Shown in pieces: positions 1-7,565 of a DNA stretch of 17,991 bases. Where the stretch lies: contig SMVT01000036.1 of NCBI GenBank assembly GCA_004357365.1, positions 1 through 17,991 of the forward strand. The letters are read 5' to 3'. A program made the position numbers and the translations under genes. The notes under the pieces were generated by a model, which ran no database searches, was not told the DNA's origin, and saw only the letters and a program-made list of their open reading frames with translations. The DNA is from Nitrospina sp. (GTDB taxonomy: Bacteria; Nitrospinota; Nitrospinia; Nitrospinales; Nitrospinaceae). How positions within the stretch are numbered: the first letter of the stretch is position 1; the number at the start of each line of letters is the position of its first letter.

Positions 1-204
1 ATATATGTCCCCGCGCTAAATTCGTCTTTTCAGGCGTGTTTCAGCCGGGCGGCCGGGGGTTGCCACCGGGTGTCGGTGACGCGCTTCCGGCCCTTAATTT
101 ATCTTGGGTATCCCGTCCCGATTCCCGTTGCGGAAGGCGCGGCGTTGGACCTATTTAAAATCGGGAGATAAAGTTCGAAAATCGGAAAAGGGCCAGGGAG
201 TGTT

Positions 205-663
205 CTATTTGATGACCCGCAGGTGACTGCGGTCCCGTTTGGATTGGCCGGACTTGCCGGAACCGGCGACCATCCGCAGAGAATGGTTGTCCGCAGTCTT
301 TTTGAATGATGGGTCTTGCGCGGTGGGTCCCGCCTGGTCGCCCCAGTCGATATCCTCCGGAATGCTGGCTTCCCACACCTGGCCTTTTTGCGTGTCGGGT
401 TCGTAAATCGCCCACACCGCAGTAAAGGGAATAACGCATTTGTACGGCCGGCCGCCGAAGGACAACGAGCCGTAAATCCCGTCCTCCAGCACTTCGAAAG
501 GCCGGCGGAAGTTCAGGCTGAACACCAGATTCAGCATGGGGTTGGTCTTGTGCGCTTTGGGGATCTGCACGTCCGGCTGGCGCGCGTCGAGACAGACCAT
601 CGCGTCGCCCTGGGCCAGCATGTCGTTCAGAAAATCCTGTTTGTCCCTGTTGTCCTGAGTCAT
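205..663 (-). CDS. sspB: SspB-type ClpXP specificity-enhancing adaptor
   Basis: SspB is a cytoplasmic adaptor that delivers ssrA-tagged and some other substrates to the ClpXP protease. The 152-residue protein shows the SspB core: a segment around residues 46-90 containing LNLVFSLNF, GSLSFGGRPYKCVIPF and AVWAIYEPD corresponds to the substrate-binding beta fold. A flexible, polar, basic tail then ends in LRVIK. In E. coli SspB the extreme C-terminus (LRVVK) is the ClpX-binding module, so this adaptor appears complete at both functional ends. Length is close to the E. coli protein (about 165). The ATG at 663 has no Shine-Dalgarno sequence; a TATGAT -10-like box ends 11 nt before it, so a very short leader is possible. 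It diverges from the MBL-fold gene across only 51 bp. Family identification rests on recognised motifs; the exact substrate range is unknown. Confidence 0.88.
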   Translation of the reverse strand: MTQDNRDKQDFLNDMLAQGDAMVCLDARQPDVQIPKAHKTNPMLNLVFSLNFRRPFEVLEDGIYGSLSFGGRPYKCVIPFTAVWAIYEPDTQKGQVWEASIPEDIDWGDQAGPTAQDPSFKKTADNHSLRMVAGSGKSGQSKRDRSHLRVIK

Positions 664-714
664 GGGGTTAAAGTATCATAATTCCATAGCCATATAAAGC
701 CAAGGAGTGGTACC

Positions 715-1638
715 ATGGCCGCCCATTGGCTCCCCGGTAACCGAAAAATGGAAAGGAAACGGCTTGTGATGCGGTTTTTCAAATGTTTTTGCGTAGGATC
801 TCTGCTGTGGATGAGTGGTGCGGGTGCGGTGATGGCGCAGGAGGCGGAGCTGACCGAAACGCTTCCCAATATTTTTTGCCTGGTGGACCGCACCGGAGAC
901 GGCGCCAACTCGACGTTTATCATCACCAACGAAGGGGTCATCGTCATCGACACCCGCGGCAGTGAACAGGAAGCGGGGCAGGTGCTGAAAGCCATCCGCG
1001 AAGTGACGGACCAACCGGTGGTTTACACCATCAACAGCCATTTCCATAAAGAGAACACCTCCGGCAACGCCGTCTTCAGGTCGGGCAACAGCATCATCGC
1101 CCAGAAACGCGCGCAGGCGATGATGATCCTGAAAGCCGAACAGGAGCAACGTGCCGTCACCCCGCCCAACCTTACTTTTGAAAAGAAACTGGAAATCAAA
1201 CTGGGCCAGTATCATCTCAAGCTGATCCACCCCGGCCCGGCGCACACCGACGGCGATCTTTATATCTACATTCCCAAATGGCGGATCATCATCACCGGCG
1301 GGTTGGTGTTCAACCGTATCATTCCGTTTCTGGGCGACGGCTACATCGAATCGTGGATCCATGCGCTCAGGGAAATGGAGGACCTCGACGCCGAAGTGAT
1401 CGTGCCCGGTCACGGGCCCGTCGCCGGCAAACCGATCGTCACCCAGATGAAACATTATCTCATGGAACTGAAGCGCTACGTCAACGACCAGTTGGACGAC
1501 GGCAAAAACCTGCCCGACACCATGCAGGCGGTTAAAGAACAACTCAAAGGCAAATACGGCGGTTGGCAGCATTTCGAACGGGTCGATGAAAACATCGTCC
1601 GCGCCTACCTTGAATACAGCGCCCAACAGGGAACCTAG
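715..1638 (+). CDS. Exported metallo-beta-lactamase-fold protein with degraded second metal site
   Basis: A 307-residue MBL-fold hydrolase-like protein. An N-terminal signal peptide (basic KMERKR, hydrophobic stretch to AVMA, likely cleavage before QEAE near residue 41) sends it to the periplasm. The start at 715 is supported by AAGGAG 7 nt upstream; later in-frame ATGs at 748 and 769 lack this. The layout follows the SoxH/PQQ-associated MBL type: metal motif 1 is H109-F-H111-K-E113-N114, motif 2 is H177 in GPAHTDGD, the usual GD position reads G195-G196, and H233 lies in PGHGP. Three first-site ligands (H109, H111, H177) are intact. The second-site Asp-His pair is Glu-Asn, and the bridging Asp is Gly. 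It may bind one metal or be non-catalytic. Substrate unknown. It shares a bidirectional terminator with ilvB, which converges on it. Confidence 0.85.
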   Translation: MAAHWLPGNRKMERKRLVMRFFKCFCVGSLLWMSGAGAVMAQEAELTETLPNIFCLVDRTGDGANSTFIITNEGVIVIDTRGSEQEAGQVLKAIREVTDQPVVYTINSHFHKENTSGNAVFRSGNSIIAQKRAQAMMILKAEQEQRAVTPPNLTFEKKLEIKLGQYHLKLIHPGPAHTDGDLYIYIPKWRIIITGGLVFNRIIPFLGDGYIESWIHALREMEDLDAEVIVPGHGPVAGKPIVTQMKHYLMELKRYVNDQLDDGKNLPDTMQAVKEQLKGKYGGWQHFERVDENIVRAYLEYSAQQGT

Positions 1639-1665
1639 TCCGGCGACAGCGCCTTCCAAAAAATA

Positions 1666-1695
1666 AAAACCCCTTCTCAAGCGAGAGGGGGTTTT
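1666..1695. terminator. Bidirectional intrinsic terminator between MBL gene and ilvB
   Basis: A 13-bp stem (AAAACCCCTTCTC pairing with GAGAGGGGGTTTT, one T-G wobble) closes on the tetraloop AAGC. On the plus strand it is followed by GTTTTTT, and on the minus strand by an A-rich stretch that reads as T-rich. It lies 27 nt after the MBL stop and 27 nt after the ilvB stop, so it can serve both convergent genes. Confidence 0.9.
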
Positions 1696-1722
1696 GTTTT
1701 TTATGTATTGACTGACGGCGGC

Positions 1723-3516
1723 TTAGGGCTCAATTCCTTTTTCTTTCCAGTACTCGCGCAGGTTGTGGTCCGCGTCCAGAATGGTGTCGAGATAGGTTTG
1801 ACCGCCAGGGATCATCGGAATGACGTGCCCGTGGCTCTGGTCGTTGTACGGGTACTTGACGTCGAGCACGTACGGTCCCTTGTGCTTGAACATACGCTTG
1901 AGCGCGGGCTTCACTTCTTCCGGCTTGCGGATGGTTTCACCCTTGATGCCGAAGGCGTCGGCAATTTCCGCGAAATCCGCGTCACCGATGTAGGTATGGC
2001 CGCGCAGGGATTTGTAGAACCGGTCCTCCCACTGCGCCACCATGCCTAGGTGCGCGTTGTTGAGCACGATGTTCTTAACCGGGATGTTTTCGGTTTTCAG
2101 GGTCTGCAGTTCCTGGATGTTCATCAGGAACGACCCGTCGCCGTCGATGTTGATCACCTGCCGGTCCGGGTATGCCACTTTCGCGCCCATGGCGGCGGGC
2201 AGGCCGAATCCCATCGCTCCCAATCCTGAAGAAGACAAAAACGTGCGTGGCGAATGGAACTGCCAGAACTGGGCGGTCCACATCTGATGCTGGCCGACGC
2301 CGACCGAGACGATACAATCCTTATCCGCCAGTTTCTGTGCTTCGAGGATGACTTTCTGGGGCACGATGGCTTTTTGGTCCTTGGGGCAGGTTAGCGGGAA
2401 TTCCTTTTTCCAGCCGTTGATCTGTTGGACCCACGGCCCGATATCTTTTTTCGGTCCCAGAATGTCGTTCAGCATTTTGAGCGCCTGTTTCACGTCGCCC
2501 TGAACCGGCACGTCGACCGTAATATTTTTGTTGATCTCCGACGGATCGATATCGACGTGGATGAATTTGGCATTCTTGCAGAACTCGGCCAGCTTGCCGG
2601 TGACGCGGTCGTCGAACCGCACGCCGAGCGCAATGACCAGGTCGGCATGGTTGATGGCGATATTGGCGTACACCGCGCCATGCATTCCCAGCATCTTCAA
2701 AGACAGCGGGTCATCCATTGGAAAGCTTCCCAGTCCCATGACCGTGTTGGTGATGGGGATGCCGGTCTTCTTGACCAGTTTGCGCAATTCCTCGGATGCG
2801 CCGGCTGAAATGATACCGCCGCCAGCGTAGATGATCGGACGTTTGGCTTCCCGGATAAAGTGGGCGGCTTTTTTGATCTGTTGGGGCGACGGTTTCAGAT
2901 TGGGCTTGTATCCCGGTACGTCAAACTTGACGTTGAAGTTCGGGATGGTTTCCTGCTGTTGAATATTTTTCGGCACGTCAATCAACACCGGTCCGTGCCG
3001 CCCGGTACTGGCGATATGAAACGCTTCGTGAATGATCCGGGGGATATCGTTGACATCCAGAACCAGATAACTGTGTTTGACCAGCGGAAAGGTGGCGCCG
3101 ACCACATCGGCTTCCTGAAACGCATCGGTCCCCATGACAGGCGCGGGCACTTGCCCGGTGATGGCGATCAGCGGAATGGAATCCAGTTTGGCGTCCATGA
3201 TGCCGGTGAGCAGGTTGGTGGCGCCCGGTCCGGACGTGGCGAGACACACCCCGGGCCGGCCGGTGGCGCGGGCATAGCCCCCCGCCGCAAACGCGCCGCC
3301 CTGTTCGTGCCGGGGCAGGACATGGCGGATCTTTTTGGTCAGCGTCAGCGCCTGATGGATTTCCATCGAGGCCCCGCCGGGATAGCCGAAAATAACTTCA
3401 ACCCCTTCATTTTCAAGGGATTTAACGATTATTTCCCGGCCCTTCATGGGCTTCCGGGCCTTTTTCGCCTTGTCGATATCGATAATTTTTTTTGCGGAAT
3501 ACGGTTTCGCTGCCAT
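1723..3516 (-). CDS. ilvB: Acetolactate synthase large (catalytic) subunit
   Basis: This ThDP- and FAD-dependent enzyme condenses two pyruvates to acetolactate, or pyruvate with 2-ketobutyrate, in the first committed step of valine, leucine and isoleucine synthesis in the cytoplasm. The 597-residue protein has all three domains. The N-terminal ThDP domain includes FGYPGGASMEIH and the catalytic Glu71 in HEQGGAFAAGGYARATG. The FAD-binding middle domain has GVRFDDRVTGKL near 298-309. The C-terminal ThDP domain has GDGS (459-462) to NN (486-487), then GMVAQWEDRFY. The QWEDRFYKxxRxHT stretch resembles plant and cyanobacterial enzymes. The annotated ATG adds 23 basic residues before MKGREIIV, where most homologues begin; the start is therefore uncertain between 3516 and 3447. 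The regulatory subunit ilvN and ilvC, commonly adjacent, are absent. A promoter lies at 3554-3582. Confidence 0.96.
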   Translation of the reverse strand: MAAKPYSAKKIIDIDKAKKARKPMKGREIIVKSLENEGVEVIFGYPGGASMEIHQALTLTKKIRHVLPRHEQGGAFAAGGYARATGRPGVCLATSGPGATNLLTGIMDAKLDSIPLIAITGQVPAPVMGTDAFQEADVVGATFPLVKHSYLVLDVNDIPRIIHEAFHIASTGRHGPVLIDVPKNIQQQETIPNFNVKFDVPGYKPNLKPSPQQIKKAAHFIREAKRPIIYAGGGIISAGASEELRKLVKKTGIPITNTVMGLGSFPMDDPLSLKMLGMHGAVYANIAINHADLVIALGVRFDDRVTGKLAEFCKNAKFIHVDIDPSEINKNITVDVPVQGDVKQALKMLNDILGPKKDIGPWVQQINGWKKEFPLTCPKDQKAIVPQKVILEAQKLADKDCIVSVGVGQHQMWTAQFWQFHSPRTFLSSSGLGAMGFGLPAAMGAKVAYPDRQVINIDGDGSFLMNIQELQTLKTENIPVKNIVLNNAHLGMVAQWEDRFYKSLRGHTYIGDADFAEIADAFGIKGETIRKPEEVKPALKRMFKHKGPYVLDVKYPYNDQSHGHVIPMIPGGQTYLDTILDADHNLREYWKEKGIEP

Positions 3517-3553
3517 GGTCGGTAAGCTTTTAATTTATAAGATTTAGCCATCC

Positions 3554-3582
3554 AACATATCTGAAAAGAAAAATGTTGTCAA
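3554..3582 (-). promoter_or_regulatory. Sigma-70-type promoter of ilvB
   Basis: Read on the minus strand, TTGACA (3577-3582, perfect -35) is separated by exactly 17 nt from TATGTT (3554-3559, four of six matches to the -10). Transcription would begin near 3547, leaving a leader of about 30 nt before the ATG at 3516. That is too short for a T-box or a leader-peptide attenuator. Confidence 0.7.
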
Positions 3583-3732
3583 ACCCAAACTCTGAGAAAC
3601 GCAAGGATTGGGATGAAACAATCCATGGGGAGCTGGCTTGGAGTGCGGATTCCGGATGGATGAAACGGTGTGCGGGGGGAGGTGGCGGAAAACCCTGAAG
3701 CGGCCCCGAAGGTCCGCTCCCGGATCCTGTCC

Positions 3733-4440
3733 TTACTTATCAAACTTGATGGATTTCAGGATTTCCTGAAAGGATTCCTCAGAAACATCCGGACCTTCCT
3801 GCGGACCGGACATGCCGACGGTGAACATGACTTTACCGCGCGGCACCAGCCACATGCGGGTCATGGTCGGGAACTTCTTGCCGCCGGCGGCCATGGTGTA
3901 TTTCACCTTGGTGTAGGCGCCGTTGATTCCATCGATATTGGCATCCTGGACTTCGTCCACATAGATCATGTCTGGAAACATTTTCTGGACGCCTTCCGTC
4001 AACATCAAACTCAGAAAATCCTTGGGTGGAATTCCCTGAACCGGCATCGGAGTTATGTTAACCGAAACACTCGGGTTGAGCGTCGGATAGGGCTCCTGGT
4101 ACCGGGTGAGCACCACCAGAGGTGCATTCGGATTTGCCTTGATCATCTTCTCCAGTTCCTTATCGTCCAGCTTCACAGACTGACGTGCGGCTACCGCCAT
4201 TTCCGGAGACAGGTATTTCCAATCCATGGGTTTGGTGATACTGAAACCCGCGCCGGCGTGATGAAACACCTCGCCGCCCGCGTCACTAGTGGCCGTTTCT
4301 ATGGCAGGGGCCAGGGGGGCGGACTCAACGGCCTGCGGCATCTCCGCGGGGGAGGCGTCGGTTTTTACGATGTCGCTTGTGGATGAACAGGCGGCAAACA
4401 TCCAGACGGACAAAAACATGAAAAAATAAATGCGTTTCAT
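3733..4440 (-). CDS. Putative lipoprotein, PsbP/DcrB-like
   Basis: A 235-residue exported protein of unknown function. The start MKRIYFFMFLSVW at 4440 is chosen because AGGAAG lies 4 nt before it and a hydrophobic signal segment follows at once; the longer reading frame upstream (to 4518) lacks such support. The signal ends in FAACSS, a slightly atypical lipobox with Phe at -3, which suggests lipidation. A low-complexity linker rich in Ala, Pro and Glu follows (to about residue 55). The folded domain begins FSITKPMDWKYLSP and ends FQEILKSIKF. This opening-and-closing pattern, with a Pro-x-x-Trp near the start and an ILKSIKF helix at the end, resembles PsbP/DcrB-like domains, but I recognise no catalytic motif. 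It lies 88 nt after another putative lipoprotein gene in the same direction and may be co-transcribed with it. Confidence 0.75.
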   Translation of the reverse strand: MKRIYFFMFLSVWMFAACSSTSDIVKTDASPAEMPQAVESAPLAPAIETATSDAGGEVFHHAGAGFSITKPMDWKYLSPEMAVAARQSVKLDDKELEKMIKANPNAPLVVLTRYQEPYPTLNPSVSVNITPMPVQGIPPKDFLSLMLTEGVQKMFPDMIYVDEVQDANIDGINGAYTKVKYTMAAGGKKFPTMTRMWLVPRGKVMFTVGMSGPQEGPDVSEESFQEILKSIKFDK

Positions 4441-4528
4441 AATTCTTCCTTTCCAGTGGTGATGGTTGAGTGCTAATCCAAACGTGTGTTTCCCGACAAA
4501 AATATGGAAATACTGCAAGCTGAATTTG

Positions 4529-5128
4529 TTATAAACGGTTCCACCTTTCGTTAATGCAGTGAATGCCCTGGAGCGGCAACTCCTCGAAGGTTTCCTTTTC
4601 CGGGTTCGCCCTCCAGGCTTTTTGGATTTGCGTCAACTTGGGTTTGTCTTCTGTTTTTAAAATGGCCACGATTTCCGGTTGCGGCTTTCCCTGGCTAAGG
4701 CAGTTGCCGCTCGAAAAATGATAATCCTCCGGCAAAGGATAGGGTGGAAGCGCCGCGACGATTTTCCAATGCGCTTTGCCTTTTGCATCGTTATAAAGAA
4801 GACGACCCATCCATACGATTTTTTTGGAACCGAAATTCACCACCTCGATGGCGTAGGTCCCCTGGCCTTCCGGTTCCAGCAGATAACCCATTTCCGTTTC
4901 GTGTTTGCTGGGCATCGGCGGTATTTTGAGCCCCACATAGTTAATGGCGGACCCGGATATTTTTACGGCCGGGGAGCCCGAAGGTTTCTTCGATGGATGG
5001 AGTGCCGACTTGTCCGGCGTGGACGAACAGGCCGTCCAACCGACCAGGAGGCAAACCAGGCCAAACCATCGAAGAACCGCCATTGAGCGTCCCGATTTCC
5101 GGATGTGCTTGCTAAATTTTGGACCCAC
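4529..5128 (-). CDS. Putative lipoprotein of unknown function
   Basis: A 199-residue protein I do not recognise. The start is a GTG at 5128: GGAGGG (5136-5141) lies 7 nt upstream, a far better site than that of the internal ATG at 5083. The N-terminus is basic (KFSKHIRKSGR), followed by a hydrophobic stretch to GWTAC34SS. The cysteine and the following serines look like a lipobox, although Trp at -3 is unusual. After a Lys/Ser/Pro linker, a compact domain carries aromatic beta-strand-like segments (YAIEVVNFGSKKIVWMGRLLYN, shortened here in meaning to one strand pair) and two cysteines, C144 and C191, that could form a disulphide. No enzymatic motif is visible. It is the first of two consecutive putative lipoprotein genes on the minus strand, with an 88-nt gap to the next. 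Confidence 0.72.
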   Translation of the reverse strand: MGPKFSKHIRKSGRSMAVLRWFGLVCLLVGWTACSSTPDKSALHPSKKPSGSPAVKISGSAINYVGLKIPPMPSKHETEMGYLLEPEGQGTYAIEVVNFGSKKIVWMGRLLYNDAKGKAHWKIVAALPPYPLPEDYHFSSGNCLSQGKPQPEIVAILKTEDKPKLTQIQKAWRANPEKETFEELPLQGIHCINERWNRL

Positions 5129-5511
5129 TTTCCAACCCTCCGTACAGGAAGGCCCAGGTACCCCTCCAGGCGACCCGGACTTCGGTTATCCCAATCCGTC
5201 TGAAAACCGCCGCTTCCGGATATGCGCGGGAGACGAATCCACATGCCCTGAACAGGCTTTCAGGCGCCGGGGAATCCTCTTTATCCCGCCCCATTCTCGG
5301 GAATTTGGGCTTAATCAGATCATATTAGTCTACTTAGGTATTCTATGCATTTCCATGTAAATATTGGGGTCCGGTTCAAAGGGTTTGAATTTTGCGGTGT
5401 TAAAATAATCAAAAAAATCAATGATTTGGACAGAAATGCCGTCACCGGTTAACGGTCAGGTTCGCCCTCCACATCCGGGTCATTCAGTAATCTATTTGCC
5501 GCCGGCGGGCT
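5129..5511. other. Intergenic region without a supported gene
   Basis: These 383 bases separate the Ppx/GppA stop from the upstream lipoprotein gene. Short reading frames occur on both strands but have no ribosome-binding sites and no recognisable protein character. The AT-rich half (about 5310-5430) holds small symmetrical elements, such as TTCAAA-GGG-TTTGAA near 5377-5391, and AAATCA/TGATTT. I see no convincing terminator for the Ppx/GppA gene and no clear promoter for the lipoprotein gene, although one is expected here. Confidence 0.5.
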
Positions 5512-6435
5512 TCAGAGGTTGGAGAACGCGTCCAGAAGAAGCCCCTCGCGCAGGCTGTATTCGCTGACCGTCAGGTGGGGGCAGTCGAAGGTGTCCATGG
5601 TTTCCAGCACCAGGGTGGTGCCGGCGATGATCAAATCCTCCCGGCCCCGCTCGAGGGTCTGGATCTCCAGCCGCTGGGCCAGGGATTTGGATTTCAGATC
5701 CTCGAACAGGCGTTTTATACTTTCCAATGGCAGGACCAGGCCGTGGATTTTCTCTGGATCGTAGGGGAAGATATTTTGGTCCATGGCCGCCAGGGTGGTG
5801 ACGGTGCCAGCGGTGCCGATCAACACTTGCGGACGGGGTTCGCCCAACCGGAAGCGAACGCGGTCGAGTTGTTCCCGAACATGGTTTTTCAATTTTTGAT
5901 ATTCGCCGGTATCCACCGGGTGTCGGGAGATGAATTGCTCGGTGAGGCGCACCACCCCCAGAGAAGTGCTGGCGGAGGCCAGCACCTGTTTGTCCTGGGC
6001 AACAATAAACTCGGTGCTCCCGCCGCCGATATCGAAAATCAGGGCGGTGCCGGTTTGCGGCCGTTTCCAGAACACGCCCGCGACCGTCAGCCGGGCTTCC
6101 TCCTCCCATGAAATCACCTCGACGTCCAGTCCGGCCTGCTCCTTGACCAGACGCACAAACTCATCGCGGTTTGCCGATTCCCGCACCGCGCTGGTGGCCA
6201 CCACCCGAATCGGCAGGTTGCCGTACTCCCGGCAAATGTCGCGAAACTGTTTCAGCACTTCCAGCGTCTGTTCCATCCGGTGGGGCAGTAACCGTTTTTC
6301 GGAATGGAGGCCCTCGCCCAGCCGGCAGATGACCCGCCGGGAAGCCACTTCCGTGAAACCACCCGCGCCGTCGGCTTTCATAATGAGGAGCCGGACCGTG
6401 TTGGAACCAATGTCAATGGAACCGAAGTGTGTCAT
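5512..6435 (-). CDS. Ppx/GppA family phosphatase (short form)
   Basis: A 307-residue member of the exopolyphosphatase / guanosine pentaphosphate phosphohydrolase family, which hydrolyses polyphosphate or pppGpp in the cytoplasm. The ASKHA-fold signatures are present: the phosphate-1 loop SIDIGSNT (6-13), ATSAVRESAN (80-89), EEEARL (111-116) containing the expected catalytic glutamate, and the phosphate-2 loop DIGGGSTEF (135-143). It ends at about 307 residues with EYSLREGLLLDAF, so it has only the two-domain catalytic core and lacks the C-terminal HD-like extension of E. coli Ppx and GppA (about 500 residues). Sequence alone does not separate Ppx from GppA activity. The ATG lies 4 nt after the lptG stop, which implies co-transcription and probably coupled translation. 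Confidence 0.92.
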   Translation of the reverse strand: MTHFGSIDIGSNTVRLLIMKADGAGGFTEVASRRVICRLGEGLHSEKRLLPHRMEQTLEVLKQFRDICREYGNLPIRVVATSAVRESANRDEFVRLVKEQAGLDVEVISWEEEARLTVAGVFWKRPQTGTALIFDIGGGSTEFIVAQDKQVLASASTSLGVVRLTEQFISRHPVDTGEYQKLKNHVREQLDRVRFRLGEPRPQVLIGTAGTVTTLAAMDQNIFPYDPEKIHGLVLPLESIKRLFEDLKSKSLAQRLEIQTLERGREDLIIAGTTLVLETMDTFDCPHLTVSEYSLREGLLLDAFSNL

Positions 6436-6439
6436 CCAG

Positions 6440-7543
6440 CTAGGTGGGTAACAGCGTATCGCTGTCTATGGTCAGCAGCAGGTAAAATCCGATAAAGATA
6501 AACAAGAGATTGGGACCCCAGGCCGCCATGAACGGGGAAAGCACGCCTTTGTAACCCAGGGAAATGCCCAGCGCATAAAAGAAGGTGAAGACGAACCCGG
6601 TCACCAGGCTTATCCAGACGCAGAACAACAGGCCTCCCTTGCGGCTGGTGCGAATGGACAGAGGAATGCCGATCAACGCCAGAACCACGCTGATAAAAGG
6701 ATAAGACAATTTCTGGTTCAAATCGATCCAGGTGCGGGTCGAGTCCAATCCTTCCTTTTCCTGCTTCAGAATGGTTGCGTACATATAGCGGGCGCTCATT
6801 TCTTCCGGGCGTTTTTGCAGTTTTTTGAAGTCGGCGGGTTTTTCGAGCACCGGGAAGGTTTTTTTTTCGAAGTATTGGGTGGATTTCACTTCGCCCGATT
6901 TGAAGAAACGGACGTACCCGTTGAAGAATTCCCACTGCTTTCCGTTCCATATTGCGGACTCCGCATCGATGCGGTGGCGGATATCGGGATGGTCGGCATC
7001 GAAGGTATACAGGCTGACTCCCTTCATGAGAGTCCGCACGGGATCGTAATAGTTTATATTCCAGATGGCGCCGTTGCCGGACCGGATCCATAACCGGTCG
7101 CGCGTTTTATCCGACTGATCCACCGCGCCCCGCACCTTGATGTTGAACAGGTAATTCATTTTCTGGCTGGTGACCGGTGTGACATATTCATTGCACACCA
7201 CAAGCCCCAGAGCCAACAGCGCCGCACAACTGATAATGGGAAGCGTGAGGCCGGTAACCCCGATGCCGCAGGCCTTCATGGCGGTGAACTCGTTGTTGCG
7301 GGACAGGGTGGCCAGCGTGATGACGGTGGCGAGCAGAACGGATTGCGGCGCCATCAATGACAGGATGAACGGAATTTTCAACAGGTAGTACATCAGAAAA
7401 TCCGAAACCTCGCCGTTTTTGGTGACGAATTCGTCCAGCCGTTCGAAGCCGTCGATGATGATAAAAATTCCGACCAGACTGAACACCGTGAGCAGATAGG
7501 TTTTGATAAATTCTCCCAGGATGTAGCGTTTCAATAAACTCAT
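6440..7543 (-). CDS. lptG: LPS export ABC transporter permease LptG
   Basis: LptG is one of the two inner-membrane permeases of the LptB2FGC complex, which extracts lipopolysaccharide and passes it to the Lpt bridge. With the start at the ATG at 7543 (MSLLKRYILGEFIKTYLLTV) it has 367 residues, typical for the family. The frame stays open to a TTG at 7591, overlapping the upstream gene, but that extension is not homologous to known LptG starts. Three N-terminal membrane helices (about 10-32, 48-78, 92-115) are followed by a periplasmic beta-rich domain (about 120-265) and three C-terminal helices from LSYPFISVVLALIGIPLSI onward. The lptF partner, often adjacent, is missing from the window. It lies 22 nt after an AmgK-like kinase gene and 4 nt before the Ppx/GppA gene, giving a three-gene operon. 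LptF cannot be wholly excluded, but the N-terminus favours LptG. Confidence 0.88.
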   Translation of the reverse strand: MSLLKRYILGEFIKTYLLTVFSLVGIFIIIDGFERLDEFVTKNGEVSDFLMYYLLKIPFILSLMAPQSVLLATVITLATLSRNNEFTAMKACGIGVTGLTLPIISCAALLALGLVVCNEYVTPVTSQKMNYLFNIKVRGAVDQSDKTRDRLWIRSGNGAIWNINYYDPVRTLMKGVSLYTFDADHPDIRHRIDAESAIWNGKQWEFFNGYVRFFKSGEVKSTQYFEKKTFPVLEKPADFKKLQKRPEEMSARYMYATILKQEKEGLDSTRTWIDLNQKLSYPFISVVLALIGIPLSIRTSRKGGLLFCVWISLVTGFVFTFFYALGISLGYKGVLSPFMAAWGPNLLFIFIGFYLLLTIDSDTLLPT

Positions 7544-7565
7544 GGGGAAACCGGGGCTCTTTCTC

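Noticed and set aside
64..78. Small stem CACCG/CGGTG beyond the sspB end, considered as its terminator
   Set aside because: Only five pairs, 127 nt or more after the stop, and no T-rich tail.
157..185. Direct repeat of AAATCGG just past the sspB stop
   Set aside because: Seven or eight bases repeated once is expected by chance, and no structure surrounds it.
676..1680. A 334-residue open frame antisense to the MBL-fold gene
   Set aside because: It lies fully opposite a gene with signal peptide, motifs and a good ribosome-binding site, spans the terminator, and its protein has no recognisable character.
3605..3624. Hairpin GGATTG/CAATCC upstream of ilvB, considered as an attenuator
   Set aside because: It lies upstream of the likely transcription start (about 3547), so it would not be in the ilvB leader, and it lacks a T tract.
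3699..3718. Hairpin AGCGGCC/GGTCCGCT after the first lipoprotein gene
   Set aside because: The stem has a bulge and the minus-strand tail has only four T residues several bases away, so I do not call it a terminator.
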